This document shows, one piece after another, positions 18,310 to 30,262 of a stretch of 32,262 nt of DNA. The DNA is from Anabaena catenula FACHB-362 (lineage in GTDB: Bacteria > Cyanobacteriota > Cyanobacteriia > Cyanobacteriales > Nostocaceae): assembly GCF_014698735.1 (NCBI RefSeq), contig NZ_JACJTQ010000056.1:1-32262 (forward strand). Direction: 5' to 3'. The first letter of the stretch is position 1; every line of letters begins with the position of its first letter. A model generated the notes under the pieces. It was not told where the DNA came from. It did not search any database and worked only from the letters and a program-made list of their open reading frames with translations. The position numbers and the translations under genes were made by a program.

Positions 18310-21300
18310 ATGTTTGAGATTCTTGGCTACACCAACCTAAACAAAATCTATGAAAGTGATAATTCCCTAGTATTCAGGGGAATCTGCCAGCAAGATGAGT
18401 CACCAGTTATTATTAAAATTCTCAAGCAAGATTATCCAACTAAAGAAGCGATCGCCCGTTATAAATTAGAATATCAACTAGTTAGTTCTTTACAACTCCA
18501 GGGAACAGTCCGAGCCAAAAGCTTAGAAAAATATCAAAATACACTGGCGATTATCTTTGAAGATGATGGCTGTGAATCTCTAAGGTTACTCCTATCACAG
18601 AGAAAACTGCCTCTCCAAGAATTTTTAGAGATAGGCATTCAAATTACCCAAACCTTAGCAGAAATTCATGCCGAAAATATCATCCATCATGACATCAACC
18701 CAGCCAATATAATTATTCATCCTCAAACACAACAAGTAAAAATCATTGACTTTGGTATCGCCACCATCTTAACGCGAGAAACGCCAAATCTTTGCCATCC
18801 AAATATCTTAGAAGGGACTCTAGCCTACATATCGCCAGAACAAACTGGAAGAATGAATCGAGTCATAGATTACCGCACAGACTTTTACTCCTTGGGTGTA
18901 ACATTCTATGAAATGCTTACTCATCAATTACCATTTGCCGCCGCAGATGCAATGGAACTGGTACATTGTCATCTTGCTAAACAAGCGATAATACCACATC
19001 TGATAAATCCTGAAATTCCCCCGGATATCTCTAATATTATTATCAAATTATTATCAAAAACGGCTGAAGAAAGATATCACAGCGCGATTGGTATACAAGC
19101 AGATTTACAAGAATGTTTACGACAATTAAAACAAACAGGTAAAATTTTAGAATTTTCACTAGCCCAACAAGACATTTCCGATAAATTCCAGATTTCGCAA
19201 AAACTGTATGGTAGAGAAACCGAAATTGCCACCCTCAAAGCAGTAGTAGAACGAGTCAGCCAAGGAACCAGTGAACTCATACTCATTTCTGGATACTCTG
19301 GAATCGGAAAAACAGCATTAGTACAAGAAATTTATCAACCCCTAACCCAGAAAAGAGGCTATTTCATCTCTGGAAAATATAATCAATTACAACGCAATAT
19401 CCCTTATAGTGCTTTAATTCAAGCTTGGCGAGAATTGATGCGACAACTGCTAACAGAAACTGAAGCAGAGATAGCAGCTTGGAAAGAAAAAATGCTGGCT
19501 GCTGTGCAAAGCAATGGCCAAGTGATTATTAATGTTATTCCAGAAGTTGAATTAATTATTGGCGCTCAACCGGATGTACCAGAATTACCGCCGAAGGAAG
19601 CACAAAACCGCTTCAACTTAGTTTTTCAAAACTTTATCAGCGTCTTTACTCAAAAAGAACATCCAGTAGTAATTTTTATAGATGATTTGCAATGGGCAGA
19701 TATAGCTTCCTTAAACCTGATTGAATATTTAATGACGCAACAGCAGAAAAAATATTTGCTCTTGATAGGTGCATATCGAGATAATGAAGTCAGTCAAGCA
19801 CACCCATTGTTTTTAACTCTTGATAATATTAAAAAGGCAGAAGTAACAATTAATTATTTATATCTAGAGCCTTTAGAAATCACTTCCATCAGCCAATTAA
19901 TTTCTGATTCACTCAAATGTAAACAGGAAAGAGCTTTACCTTTGGCAAAATTAGGTTTAGAAAAAACTGCTGGTAATCCTTTTTTCTTAATAGAATTTTT
20001 AAAGTTTATCTATAATAAACAACTACTCAACTTTAACATTACTCAAAGAGAATGGGAATGGAATATCGCGCGAATTAAAGCCGCACCTATTGCTGAAAAT
20101 GTTGTTGAGTTAATGGCAGATAAGATTACTGAATTACCAGAGTCCACGCAACAAATTTTAAAATTAGCGGCTTGTATTGGTAATCAATTCGATTTATTTT
20201 TGTTGTCGGTTATTAATAACAGTAATTTAGTAATCACAGAACAAAAACTAAGGAATGCTGTTCAAGAAGGTCTAGTGGTACCTATTGGCAACAGCTACAA
20301 ACTTATTTCAGCACAACTTATTGATGCTGATACAAGAGTTGCTTATAAATTTATCCATGACAGAGTACAACAAGCTGCTTATTCCCTCATACCAGAACAG
20401 CAAAAGCCCGCTATTCATTTAAAAATTGGTCAATTACTACTCCAGAATTCCTCAATTCAGGAACAAGAAGAAAAAATGTTTGATATTGTTAATCAGCTAA
20501 ATAATGCTATTGATGTTATTGATCATCAACATCAGAGAGATGAATTAGCTAAACTAAACCTGATTGCTGCCAAGAAAGCAAAAGCATCAACAGCTTATCA
20601 ATCTGCTTTTATCTATCTACAAAAATCTGTGCAATTATTAGCAGCAAATAGGTGGGAAAAACAATATGATCTTACCCTAATTATATATATAGAAGTAGCA
20701 GAAGCTGCTTATTTATGTGGTCAATATCAAGAAATGGAGCAATTTGTTTCTATAGGATTGCAAAATGCTAAATTGACATTGGACAAAATCAAGATTTATG
20801 AAGTAAAAATTGTTGCTCTTATTACTCAGCGTAAGCTTATAGAAGCGATTCAACTCGGAATTAAGGTTTTGAAGTTTTTGGGAATTAATTTTCCTCAAAA
20901 CCCAAGTAAGTTAAACATTATGATGGGTTTGTTTACTCTCAAACTACACTTGCTTGATAAGCGCATTGATGAGTTAATAAATCTATCGGACATTCAAAAC
21001 TTAGAAAAGAAAACAGCAATACGAATTATTAATATTATAGCTTCTGCTGCCTATATTGCTAAACCAGAATTATTTCCTTTATTGACATTTAAAATTATCA
21101 GTTTATCTATTAAATATGGCAGTGACGACAAAGTATTATTAATGTATCTATATTATGGAATAATACTTTGTGGAACTATAGGTGATATTGAGTCTGGATA
21201 TAAGTTTGGGCAACTAGGTTTTAAATTTTTACAAAAACTTAACGCCCAAAAACTAGGAACAAGGATACTGGTTATATTGAGTTATGGAATTAGACATTGG

Positions 21301-21846
21301 AAAGAACATTGTCGTCAAACTTTACCCGCATTGCTGGAGGCCTATGTTCTAGGTATAGAAACAGGAGATTTAGAATATTCTGCTTATGCTATAGGCATTT
21401 ATGCAACCTATGCTTGGATGGTTGGCAAGGAATTAGTAACTCTTGGCGAAGAATTATCTAAATATGCTGATACGGTGAATAAAATCCACCAAGGAATCAA
21501 CATAAATAATATTAATTTATCTCGGCAGATGCTATTAAACTTAATGGGAGAGTCTAAAAAACCTTGTTATTTAATTGGAAAATTATATGATGAAATTGAG
21601 AGATTATCTATTGATATTGCCGTCAATGACCGTAATTCTATTTTTCATATATATCTTTATAAATTAATATTATGTTTCTTATTTGAAGATTATGAACAAG
21701 CTATAGAAAATTCCCAAAATGCCAAAAAATATTTCGAGGGTGCAGCAGGAAGTATGAGTATTCCTGTATTGTATTTTTATGATTCTTTAAGTAATTTATC
21801 TGGGTATAAAAAAACACTAAAAAGCAACAAAAACAAATATTTTTAA
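18310..21846 (+). CDS. Kinase unit 2, 5' part: Ser/Thr kinase plus AAA-type ATPase
   Basis: 1178 residues, the first part of a multi-domain signalling protein of the HstK-like type (Ser/Thr kinase joined to a histidine kinase). The kinase domain (about 1-270) has Lys36 in VIIKILK, Asp128 in HHDINPANI, Asp147 in DFG and [13 protein letters not shown]. Asn replaces the usual Lys two residues after the catalytic Asp. An AAA/STAND-like ATPase follows with Walker A GYSGIGKT (328-335) and Walker [13 protein letters not shown] (about 452-463). A long helical, TPR-like region fills the rest. The frame ends in a stop caused by a one-base shift. Comparison with unit 3 places the missing base in the A7 run at 21808-21814; adding one A fuses it with the next frame into one 2189-residue protein. 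The start has the same [17 protein letters not shown] sequence as unit 3. Confidence 0.9.
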   Translation: MFEILGYTNLNKIYESDNSLVFRGICQQDESPVIIKILKQDYPTKEAIARYKLEYQLVSSLQLQGTVRAKSLEKYQNTLAIIFEDDGCESLRLLLSQRKLPLQEFLEIGIQITQTLAEIHAENIIHHDINPANIIIHPQTQQVKIIDFGIATILTRETPNLCHPNILEGTLAYISPEQTGRMNRVIDYRTDFYSLGVTFYEMLTHQLPFAAADAMELVHCHLAKQAIIPHLINPEIPPDISNIIIKLLSKTAEERYHSAIGIQADLQECLRQLKQTGKILEFSLAQQDISDKFQISQKLYGRETEIATLKAVVERVSQGTSELILISGYSGIGKTALVQEIYQPLTQKRGYFISGKYNQLQRNIPYSALIQAWRELMRQLLTETEAEIAAWKEKMLAAVQSNGQVIINVIPEVELIIGAQPDVPELPPKEAQNRFNLVFQNFISVFTQKEHPVVIFIDDLQWADIASLNLIEYLMTQQQKKYLLLIGAYRDNEVSQAHPLFLTLDNIKKAEVTINYLYLEPLEITSISQLISDSLKCKQERALPLAKLGLEKTAGNPFFLIEFLKFIYNKQLLNFNITQREWEWNIARIKAAPIAENVVELMADKITELPESTQQILKLAACIGNQFDLFLLSVINNSNLVITEQKLRNAVQEGLVVPIGNSYKLISAQLIDADTRVAYKFIHDRVQQAAYSLIPEQQKPAIHLKIGQLLLQNSSIQEQEEKMFDIVNQLNNAIDVIDHQHQRDELAKLNLIAAKKAKASTAYQSAFIYLQKSVQLLAANRWEKQYDLTLIIYIEVAEAAYLCGQYQEMEQFVSIGLQNAKLTLDKIKIYEVKIVALITQRKLIEAIQLGIKVLKFLGINFPQNPSKLNIMMGLFTLKLHLLDKRIDELINLSDIQNLEKKTAIRIINIIASAAYIAKPELFPLLTFKIISLSIKYGSDDKVLLMYLYYGIILCGTIGDIESGYKFGQLGFKFLQKLNAQKLGTRILVILSYGIRHWKEHCRQTLPALLEAYVLGIETGDLEYSAYAIGIYATYAWMVGKELVTLGEELSKYADTVNKIHQGININNINLSRQMLLNLMGESKKPCYLIGKLYDEIERLSIDIAVNDRNSIFHIYLYKLILCFLFEDYEQAIENSQNAKKYFEGAAGSMSIPVLYFYDSLSNLSGYKKTLKSNKNKYF

Positions 21847-21896
21847 CTTTAAAATCTAATCAAGAAAAGCTAAAAAAATGGGCGCATTATGCTCCT

Positions 21897-24878
21897 ATGA
21901 ATTATCTACACAAATTTTATTTAGTTGAAGCTGAAATCCAACGGATTTTAAACAAAAATAATCAAGCTATAGACTTATATGATCGAGCTATTACTCTGGC
22001 TAAAGAAAATGAATATATCAACGAAGAAGCACTAGCAAACGAATTAGCAGCTAAATTTTATCTAGCAATAGGCAAAGAAAAAATAGCAAGGGTATATATG
22101 CAAGATGCTCGCTATTGTTATGAAATATGGGGAGCAAAAGCCAAGGTTAAAGATTTAGAAACCCGATACCCGCAATTATTACAAACATTAGAAGTAAGTC
22201 AAAAGACCAGAATTAACAAAACCCCAAATTCTCTTTCATCAACAAGTGGCAGTAGTAGTGGTGAAGCACTAGACTTAACAACAGTGATTAAAGCAAATCA
22301 AGCTCTGGCAAGTGAGATAGTTATAGATGAACTACTAGCTAAACTGATGAAAACCCTCATAGAAAATGCTGGGGCGCAAAAAGGTTTTTTGATTTTAGAA
22401 AATCAAGGAACACTGCTGATAGAAGCTCAGGGAACAGTGAATAGTGATGATATCCAATCTACTGAGCGCATTAGTGTTTTGCAATCTCTACCTATTGAAA
22501 CCTCACTAGAATTATCACCAGCAATCATCAACTACGTTGCCCGCACCAAAGAAAGTATCATCTTGAATGATGCCACCCATGAGGGACAATTCATAGTTGA
22601 TCCTTACATTCAAAAATGCCAGCCTAAATCAATTCTTTGCCTACCGCTATTGAATCAAGGCAAACTTGTAGGAATTGTCTATCTAGAAAATAATCTGACA
22701 ACAGGAGCCTTTAGCCAAGAGCGATTAGAAATATTAAACCTGCTGTCCTCACAAGCGGCCATTTCCATTGAAAATGCTCGGTTCTATTCCACGCTGGAAG
22801 CAAGAGTTGACCAGAGAACAGCTGAACTTCAGAATACGCAATTACAACTCCAGCATCGCGCCGCAGGAGAAAGTTTACTCAGTGGCATTTCCCGCCAGTT
22901 CATCGACCAAGATGCAGAGATAGCTGTTAATTTTACACTACAGGCGATCGCTCATTTTCTCCAAGCCGAACGTAGCTTTATATTTGAACTTTCCGCAGCC
23001 CAAAACCGATTCTACCTGATTTATGAATGGTCTGCTCTTGGTGTTGAGCTATTATCCACACAGGTAACAAACGCTGCCCATCAACTGCCCCATTGCCACA
23101 GTCAAATTCTCAGTGGTAACACCGTACAATTTTCCTGTGTCGCTGAACTACCAACCCATATCCCAGACACAATATTTTTTGCCGCACAAGGGATTCAATC
23201 GGCAGTGATAGTACCGATGATTCATGGTGATCAAGTGGTGGGATGCATAGGTGCAGACGTAATTCACCACAGCAAAACTTGGAGCGAAGAAGATATCAGT
23301 TTGCTGAAACTAGTAGGAGAATTGATTGCCATTGGTCGCGCCAGACAGCAAGCAGAAGCAGCACTCAAACAAGCTAAAGAAGTAGCCGAAGCAGCCAATC
23401 GCGCCAAAAGTGTTTTCTTGGCGAATATGAGTCATGAACTGCGGACACCGCTAAATGCCATTCTTGGTTTTGCCCAACTGATGAATCGAGATTCAAACTT
23501 GATAGGTCACTTACGGGATTACTTGGCAACTATCAACCGCAGTGGTGAACACCTACTGAGCCTAATTAATGACGTACTGGAAATGTCCAAAATTGAAGCG
23601 GGAAAGCAAGTATTAAACCCAGTTCCCTTCAACTTACACCTGTTGCTGCAAAGTTTGGCAGAAATGTTTTTAGTCCGAACTCAAGCTAAAGGTTTATCAC
23701 TACAGTTTCAACTGGCACCAGATTTACCTGAGTACGTGATTACAGATGAAGGTAAACTACGCCAAGTAATAATTAACCTGTTGGGTAATGCCGTTAAGTT
23801 TACGGCTCAAGGAGTAGTGAAGCTGCGTGTAAATTTGGGTACTGGAAATCGGGGATTAGGAACTAGGAAAGAAACTAATCAAAATGAGTTAGACTCTTTT
23901 GAGTACCCAATCGCCAATACCCAATCCCTCATCTTCGAGATAGAAGATACCGGATGTGGCATGATTGTCGCAGATATTGAAGGACTGTTCCAACCCTTTG
24001 TGCAAACAAGTAGTGGAAAGCAAGCAAAAGAAGGAACAGGTTTAGGACTAGCAATTAGTCGCCAGTTTGTCAGGTTAATGGGAGGAGATATTCACTGCAC
24101 TAGTACCTTGGGGCAAGGGTCGATTTTTCACTTTGATGTACAAGTGCAAATTACTCAACCACCAATAGAAATAGTCAATCAACGGCAGGTGGTAAAACTC
24201 GCTGCCAATCAACCAGCCTACCGAATTCTTGTAGTTGATGACCGCCCAGAAACACGAGAATTATTATCGCAATTACTCAAATCTGTGGGCTTTGAAACCC
24301 GTCATGGGACAAATGGTCAGGAAGCAGTGGAGATGTGGCAACAGTGGCATCCCCACTTGATTTGGATGGATATGCGTATGCCTCTAATGGATGGTTACGC
24401 CGCCACACAGCAGATTAAAGCCATGCAAAAAACTAAACTAGACAGCCAGACGGTGATTATTGCTTTGACTGCCAGTGCTTTTGAGGAACAGCGTGTAGAG
24501 ATTTTAGCTGCTGGTTGTGATGATTTTGTCCGTAAGCCATTCTCCATTGATATGATTTTTGACAAGATGGCTGAGTATTTGGGAGTTCAGTACATCTATG
24601 CACAAAAGTCAGAAACTACAGAGGCGAAACCAATACCCAGTCGCAAGGATGCAGACAAAGGACAACAATATCGTGACTTAACTCAGGTGATGTCGAGTGA
24701 TTGGATTGTTGAAGTACATCAAGCTGCTTTGGAGGTGGATGGCGATCGCATTTTACAACTCATTACTCAAATTCCTGATGCTCATGCTGATTTAGCAGCC
24801 GCGTTAACTGATTTAGTGCGTCGCTTCTGTTTTGACGAAATTCTGGAATTGACCCAAACAAATACCCGTGACTTGTAA
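21897..24878 (+). CDS. Kinase unit 2, 3' part: GAF-GAF-HisKA-HATPase-REC hybrid kinase
   Basis: 993 residues continuing unit 2 after the frameshift. After the end of the helical region it has a GAF domain (about 150-310), a second GAF-like sensor domain (about 330-490), and HisKA with H513 in [15 protein letters not shown]. HATPase_c follows, with N-box [15 protein letters not shown], then EIEDTGCGM and [10 protein letters not shown] receiver domain has VVDDRPE and phospho-acceptor D825 in IWMDMRMP, and Lys in VRKPF. A C-terminal helical tail ends FCFDEILEL. All catalytic motifs are present. The first ATG (21897) lies within the ancestral coding sequence and has no good ribosome binding site, so translation probably depends on restoring the frame. 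The next unit starts 12 nt after the stop. Confidence 0.92.
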   Translation: MNYLHKFYLVEAEIQRILNKNNQAIDLYDRAITLAKENEYINEEALANELAAKFYLAIGKEKIARVYMQDARYCYEIWGAKAKVKDLETRYPQLLQTLEVSQKTRINKTPNSLSSTSGSSSGEALDLTTVIKANQALASEIVIDELLAKLMKTLIENAGAQKGFLILENQGTLLIEAQGTVNSDDIQSTERISVLQSLPIETSLELSPAIINYVARTKESIILNDATHEGQFIVDPYIQKCQPKSILCLPLLNQGKLVGIVYLENNLTTGAFSQERLEILNLLSSQAAISIENARFYSTLEARVDQRTAELQNTQLQLQHRAAGESLLSGISRQFIDQDAEIAVNFTLQAIAHFLQAERSFIFELSAAQNRFYLIYEWSALGVELLSTQVTNAAHQLPHCHSQILSGNTVQFSCVAELPTHIPDTIFFAAQGIQSAVIVPMIHGDQVVGCIGADVIHHSKTWSEEDISLLKLVGELIAIGRARQQAEAALKQAKEVAEAANRAKSVFLANMSHELRTPLNAILGFAQLMNRDSNLIGHLRDYLATINRSGEHLLSLINDVLEMSKIEAGKQVLNPVPFNLHLLLQSLAEMFLVRTQAKGLSLQFQLAPDLPEYVITDEGKLRQVIINLLGNAVKFTAQGVVKLRVNLGTGNRGLGTRKETNQNELDSFEYPIANTQSLIFEIEDTGCGMIVADIEGLFQPFVQTSSGKQAKEGTGLGLAISRQFVRLMGGDIHCTSTLGQGSIFHFDVQVQITQPPIEIVNQRQVVKLAANQPAYRILVVDDRPETRELLSQLLKSVGFETRHGTNGQEAVEMWQQWHPHLIWMDMRMPLMDGYAATQQIKAMQKTKLDSQTVIIALTASAFEEQRVEILAAGCDDFVRKPFSIDMIFDKMAEYLGVQYIYAQKSETTEAKPIPSRKDADKGQQYRDLTQVMSSDWIVEVHQAALEVDGDRILQLITQIPDAHADLAAALTDLVRRFCFDEILELTQTNTRDL

Positions 24879-24890
24879 GGTAATGCAACT

Positions 24891-27800
24891 ATGTTTGAAA
24901 TTTCTGGATATAATAACCTCAATAAAATTTATGAAAGTGATAATTCCCTAGTCTTCAGGGCAGTCTGCCAGCAAGATCAGACACCAGTCATTATTAAAAT
25001 TCTCAAGCAAGATTATCCTAGTAAAGAAGCGATCGCTCGGTCTAAATTAGAATATAAATTAGTTTCTTCTTTAAAACTCAAAGGAACAGTCAAAACCAGA
25101 AGTTTAGAAAAATATCAAAATACCTTAGCTATTATATTTGAAGATGATAATTGTGAATCTCTAAAGTCGCTTATCTCACAGAGAAAATTAACTCTTCAAG
25201 AATTTTTAAAAATTGGCATTCAAATTACCCAAACCTTAGCAGAAATCCATGCGGAGAATATTATTCATCATGATATCAACCCAGCTAATATAATTATTCA
25301 TCCCCAAACACAACAAGTAAAAATTATTGATTTTGGTATTGCCACTATCTTAACCAGAGAAACACCAACTATTTGCCATCCCAATATCTTAGAAGGAACT
25401 CTAGCTTATATCTCACCAGAACAAACAGGGAGAATGAATAGAGTTATAGACTATCGCACAGACTTTTATTCATTAGGAGTAACATTTTATGAAATGCTAA
25501 CTCAGCAACTACCATTTGTAGCCACAGATGCAATTGAATTAGTACATTGTCATTTAGCAAAACAAGCGATCGCACCACATTTAATTAATCCAGAAATTCC
25601 CCCCATCATTTCTCAGATTATCATTAAATTATTAGCCAAAACTGCCGAAGAAAGATATCAAAATGCAATTGGTATTCAAGCAGATTTAAAAGAATGTCTC
25701 AGACAATTACAACAAAACGACAAAATTTTAGAATTTCCCCTAGCACAACAAGACATTTCCGATAAATTCCAGATTTCGCAAAAACTCTATGGTAGAGAAG
25801 CAGAAATTACTACACTCAAAGCAGCAGTAGAAAGAGTCAGCCAAGGAACCAGCGAACTCATACTTATTTCTGGATACTCTGGCATCGGCAAAACATCATT
25901 AGTACAAGAAATTTATCAACCACTCACCCAGAAAAGAGGCTATTTTATTGCTGGGAAATATGATCAATTACAGCGTAACATACCCTATAGCGCCTTAATT
26001 CAAGCCTTGCGAGAATTAATTAGACAACTACTAACAGAAAGTGAAGCAGAAATAGCAGCTTGGAAAGAGAAAATATTAGCTGCTGTACAAAGCAATGGCA
26101 AAGTAATTGTTAATGTTATTCCTGAAGTAGAATTAATTATTGGTATTCAGCCTGATGTACCAGAATTACCACCGAAGGAAGTACAGAACCGCTTTAACAT
26201 CGTCTTACAGAATTTTATTAGTGTATTTGCCCAAAAACAACATCCATTAGTAATTTTTATTGACGATTTACAATGGGCAGATATAGCCTCATTAAAAATA
26301 ATTGAAAGTTTAATGACACAATGGCAAAAAAAATATTTTCTATTAATAGGTGCGTATCGAGAGAATGAAGTAACTCAAGGACATTCATTATTATTAACTA
26401 TTGATAATATCCAACAGGTAGGAGCAACAATTAATGATTTATACCTGATGCCTTTAGACATCGCCTCTATTAGCCAATTAATTTGTAATTCACTCAAATG
26501 CACACAAGAACAATCTTTACCTTTAGCAAAATTAGCTTTAGAAAAAACTGCCGGCAATCCATTTTTTTTAATAGAATTTTTAAGATTTATCTATAATAAA
26601 AAATTACTCAACTTTGATATTAACAAAAGAGATTGGAAATGGAATATTGAAGAAATTAAATCTGCACCTATTGCTGAGAATGTTGTCGATTTAATGACCG
26701 AGAAAATTACAGCTTTATCAGAGTCAACACAACAAGTTTTAAAATTAGCAGCTTGTATTGGTAGTCAATTTGATGTACAAACTTTATCAATTATCAATAA
26801 AACCAGCATTGATAAAACCAAAGAATTGCTATGGGAAACTATTACACAAGGTTTGATACAGCCTATTGCTAAAGATTATACTTTCATTCAGTTAGGATTT
26901 TTTTCAGATGAAATTAAAGTTTTATACAAATTCGTCCATGATAGGGTGCAGCAAGCAGCTTATTCCTTAATTCCTGAAAAATATAAACCTATTATTCATC
27001 CTCGAATTGGCAATTTGCTGTTGAATAATACGTCAACTTTAGACCAAGAAAACGAAATATTTTCCATTGTTTATCACTTAAATTATGGAATTAAATTAAT
27101 TGATAACCAACAGCAAAGAGATGAACTAGCTAAGTTAAATTTAATTGCTGGCAAGCAAGCGAAAAAGTCAACAGCTTATGAAACTGCATGGAAATACCTG
27201 ACACAAGGCTTAGAATTGTTGGCAGCTAATAGATGGGAGAAGCAGTACGATCTTACCCTTAGCTTGTATGTGGAAGCGGCAGAAACTGCCTATTTGTGTG
27301 GTCAATTTGACACAATGGATAAATTAATTTCAGTCGTGCTGCAACGTGCTGTTACTTTACTGGATAAAGTAACAGCCTATGAAATTCAAATCTTTGCTTT
27401 AACAGCACAACGTCAACTACTAAAAGTGATTCAGATTGGGCTAGTAGTTCTCAAAGAATTGAAAGTAAATATATCTATTAAACCAACTCTGCTAGATATT
27501 TTTTTGGGGGTAATACAAGTCAAATTCACCCTATTAAGTAAACAAATTTTTGACTTAAAAAACCTGACAAAAATGACATCTCCCGAAAAAATAGCTGTAA
27601 TGAAAATTCTTAGCAGTATTGGTTCTGCTATTTATATGGCTGTGCCTAAACTGTTACCGATAATTGTCTTAAAAGCAACTAATTTATCAATTAAATATGG
27701 CAATACTACCTCATCGCCCATTAGTTACGCTAGTTATGGACTAATTCTTTGTGGCGCACTAGGAGATATTGAATCAGGATATAAATTTGGTAATTTAGCT

Positions 27801-30182
27801 TTGAGTCTATTAACACAACTTAATGCCAAAGAAACAGCAGCTAAAACAATTTACATTGTCAGTGCTTTTATTCAACATTGGCAGGAACATGGTAAGCAAA
27901 CATTAGAACCTCTTTTAGAAGGGTATACTCTAGGTCTAGAAACGGGAGATTTAGAAAATGCTACCTATTGTGCAGCCCAGTATTGCTACAATTCTTTTTT
28001 CGTGGGTAAAGAACTATCATTTGTTAACAGTGAAATTATTAAATACAGTCATGCTATTCAGAAATTTAAGCAAGAAAGAAATTTACAAATGCTTATTTTT
28101 CTTAACCATATTGTATCATACATTATGCACAAACCGGGCAATATTGATGATTTGTTAGCTGAAGATAAAGGAATATCACAAAAACTATTATTAGATATTC
28201 AAGCTCATGACCGCACATCAATATGTAGTTTTTATTATCAGAAAGCTTTTGTGAATTATTTATTTGATGATTTTTCACAAGCAGTTACAAATTTAGAAAC
28301 ATCGGAAGTTTATATGGATTCTCTGGTGGGACTTTTAGGTGCTGCTATATATAATTTTTATAATTCTCTAATTAAATTATCTGTGTATCCTTCCGTTTCA
28401 AAATCGAAAAAAAAAGATTTGCTCAAACAAATAAAAATTAATCAAAATAAAATGAAAAAATGGGCAAGGTTTTCGCCAATGAATCATTTACACAAGTTTT
28501 ATTTGGTAGAAGCAGAAAAGTATAGAGTTCTTGGTAAAAATAATCAAGCTAGTGACTTATATGATCGCGCTATATCCCTGGCAAAAGAAAATGAATATAT
28601 CCATGAAGCTGCGATCGCTTACGAACTAGCTGCCAAGTTTTATTTATCCACAGGTAAAGAACTGACAGCCAGAGCTTATATGCAGGAAGCACGGTATCAC
28701 TATCAACTCTGGGGTGCAGCAGCTAAAGTCCAACATTTAGAAACACAATACCCTCAATTATTAACTATAAATTCATCCAAAAGTAAAGATGCTAAAACTT
28801 CTATTAGCATCAGCAATACTGGTTCTACTTCTAATCTTGACATTACCACAGTCATGAAAGCTTCTCAAGCTATTTCTGGGGAAATTATGCTAGATAATTT
28901 ACTATCTAGTTTAATGAAGATTCTCATAGAAAATGCGGGCGCTCAAAAAGGTTATCTGATTTTAGCCGATCAGGAAAAGTTAGTGATTGAGGCTGAAGGA
29001 AGTATCAATTCTGAAGGGACTACTCTTTTACAACCAATACCTGTAGATAACTGCCAAATACTTTCTGAAGCTATCGTCAATTATGTTGCTCGGACAAAGG
29101 AAATTGTAGTGTTAAATGATGCAACGAATGAAGGCAATTTTACCAGCGACAATTATATTCAAGCTGCCCAACCTAAATCAATTTTATGTGTACCTTTAAT
29201 TAATCAAGGCAAACTCATTAGTATTGTCTTTCAACTACCAGAAAATTTACCTAAATATGTAATTACAGATGAAGTAAAACTGCGCCAAGTTCTAATTAAC
29301 TTGTTAGGAAATGCAGTGAAGTTTACAGATAATGGATTAGTAAAACTGCGTGTGGAATTGGGGAATCAAACAGAATCTTCCCAAGTGATTATTTTCGAGA
29401 TTGAAGATACGGGATGTGGAATTTCTAGTACAGATATAGAAAGTTTATTTCAACCATTTGTACAAACAAGTTCAGGCAAGCAAGCACAAGAAGGAACAGG
29501 TTTAGGATTAGCAATTAGTAGGCAGTTTGTCCGGTTGATGGGGGGTGATATTAATTGCCGTAGTACCTTGGGCAAAGGCTCAATTTTTCGGTTTGATATA
29601 TCAGTACAAATTACACAACCACCAACAGAAATTGTCAATAAAAAACAGGTTGTAAAATTGGCTGCAAATCAACCAAACTTCCGAATTTTGATAGTAGATG
29701 ATCGCCCCGAAACCAGAGAACTATTAACACAATTACTCGAATCAGTTGGTTTTGAAACTGGTATTGCTACCAATGGACAGGAAGCGATAACGATGTGGCA
29801 ACAATGGCAACCCCATTTAATTTGGATGGATATGCGTATGCCATTAATGGACGGTTACACAGCTACAAAAAAAATTCAAGCTATGCAACAAACTAAATCA
29901 GATCAAAAAACAGTAATTATTGCTTTGACTGCCAGTGCATTTGAGGAACAAAGAACCGAAATTTTAGCTGCTGGTTGTAATGATTTTGTCCGTAAACCAT
30001 TTTCTGCTGATGTGATTTTTGAGAAGATAGCTCAGTATTTGGGTGTGCAGTATGTTTATGCAACTGAATCAGAAACTAAAGATGTAAAATTGTTACTTAA
30101 CCAACAGGATGTAGGGGTAGAAAACCAAAACTTTGATTTAACTTGTTACTTAAAGGATAAAGTGAGCGTTTTTAAAGCATAA
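24891..30182 (+). CDS. Kinase unit 3: Ser/Thr kinase-AAA-GAF-HATPase-REC protein lacking HisKA
   Basis: A single 1763-residue frame, colinear with unit 2. The Ser/Thr kinase has K36, HHDINPANI and DFG; the AAA Walker A is GYSGIGKT; the long helical region is continuous. A GAF domain begins at about residue 1330 but is cut at residue 1446, where the sequence passes directly to QLPENLPKYVITDEVKLRQV, the start of HATPase_c. Relative to unit 2 this removes 1026 bp (22680-23705 there), exactly 342 codons: the end of GAF1, the second sensor domain and HisKA with its histidine. HATPase motifs ([25 protein letters not shown]) and the receiver (D1647 in IWMDMRMP) are intact. Homology to unit 2 ends near 30141, and the last 13 or so residues are unrelated, replacing the usual tail. 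It may be defective, or act on another kinase's phospho-acceptor. Confidence 0.9.
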   Translation: MFEISGYNNLNKIYESDNSLVFRAVCQQDQTPVIIKILKQDYPSKEAIARSKLEYKLVSSLKLKGTVKTRSLEKYQNTLAIIFEDDNCESLKSLISQRKLTLQEFLKIGIQITQTLAEIHAENIIHHDINPANIIIHPQTQQVKIIDFGIATILTRETPTICHPNILEGTLAYISPEQTGRMNRVIDYRTDFYSLGVTFYEMLTQQLPFVATDAIELVHCHLAKQAIAPHLINPEIPPIISQIIIKLLAKTAEERYQNAIGIQADLKECLRQLQQNDKILEFPLAQQDISDKFQISQKLYGREAEITTLKAAVERVSQGTSELILISGYSGIGKTSLVQEIYQPLTQKRGYFIAGKYDQLQRNIPYSALIQALRELIRQLLTESEAEIAAWKEKILAAVQSNGKVIVNVIPEVELIIGIQPDVPELPPKEVQNRFNIVLQNFISVFAQKQHPLVIFIDDLQWADIASLKIIESLMTQWQKKYFLLIGAYRENEVTQGHSLLLTIDNIQQVGATINDLYLMPLDIASISQLICNSLKCTQEQSLPLAKLALEKTAGNPFFLIEFLRFIYNKKLLNFDINKRDWKWNIEEIKSAPIAENVVDLMTEKITALSESTQQVLKLAACIGSQFDVQTLSIINKTSIDKTKELLWETITQGLIQPIAKDYTFIQLGFFSDEIKVLYKFVHDRVQQAAYSLIPEKYKPIIHPRIGNLLLNNTSTLDQENEIFSIVYHLNYGIKLIDNQQQRDELAKLNLIAGKQAKKSTAYETAWKYLTQGLELLAANRWEKQYDLTLSLYVEAAETAYLCGQFDTMDKLISVVLQRAVTLLDKVTAYEIQIFALTAQRQLLKVIQIGLVVLKELKVNISIKPTLLDIFLGVIQVKFTLLSKQIFDLKNLTKMTSPEKIAVMKILSSIGSAIYMAVPKLLPIIVLKATNLSIKYGNTTSSPISYASYGLILCGALGDIESGYKFGNLALSLLTQLNAKETAAKTIYIVSAFIQHWQEHGKQTLEPLLEGYTLGLETGDLENATYCAAQYCYNSFFVGKELSFVNSEIIKYSHAIQKFKQERNLQMLIFLNHIVSYIMHKPGNIDDLLAEDKGISQKLLLDIQAHDRTSICSFYYQKAFVNYLFDDFSQAVTNLETSEVYMDSLVGLLGAAIYNFYNSLIKLSVYPSVSKSKKKDLLKQIKINQNKMKKWARFSPMNHLHKFYLVEAEKYRVLGKNNQASDLYDRAISLAKENEYIHEAAIAYELAAKFYLSTGKELTARAYMQEARYHYQLWGAAAKVQHLETQYPQLLTINSSKSKDAKTSISISNTGSTSNLDITTVMKASQAISGEIMLDNLLSSLMKILIENAGAQKGYLILADQEKLVIEAEGSINSEGTTLLQPIPVDNCQILSEAIVNYVARTKEIVVLNDATNEGNFTSDNYIQAAQPKSILCVPLINQGKLISIVFQLPENLPKYVITDEVKLRQVLINLLGNAVKFTDNGLVKLRVELGNQTESSQVIIFEIEDTGCGISSTDIESLFQPFVQTSSGKQAQEGTGLGLAISRQFVRLMGGDINCRSTLGKGSIFRFDISVQITQPPTEIVNKKQVVKLAANQPNFRILIVDDRPETRELLTQLLESVGFETGIATNGQEAITMWQQWQPHLIWMDMRMPLMDGYTATKKIQAMQQTKSDQKTVIIALTASAFEEQRTEILAAGCNDFVRKPFSADVIFEKIAQYLGVQYVYATESETKDVKLLLNQQDVGVENQNFDLTCYLKDKVSVFKA

Positions 30183-30262
30183 AATGGCGCAGCGGATTGA
30201 ACTGGTAATTATAAAGATTTGTATCAGCATCCATACCGTTCAATGAGAGAAAGTCTAGATTT

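Noticed and set aside
30195-30259. Short readable peptide YKDLYQHPYRSMRESLDLW before the TnsAB frame
   Set aside because: It looks protein-like and may be a gene remnant, but it is too short to assign and has no start or context.
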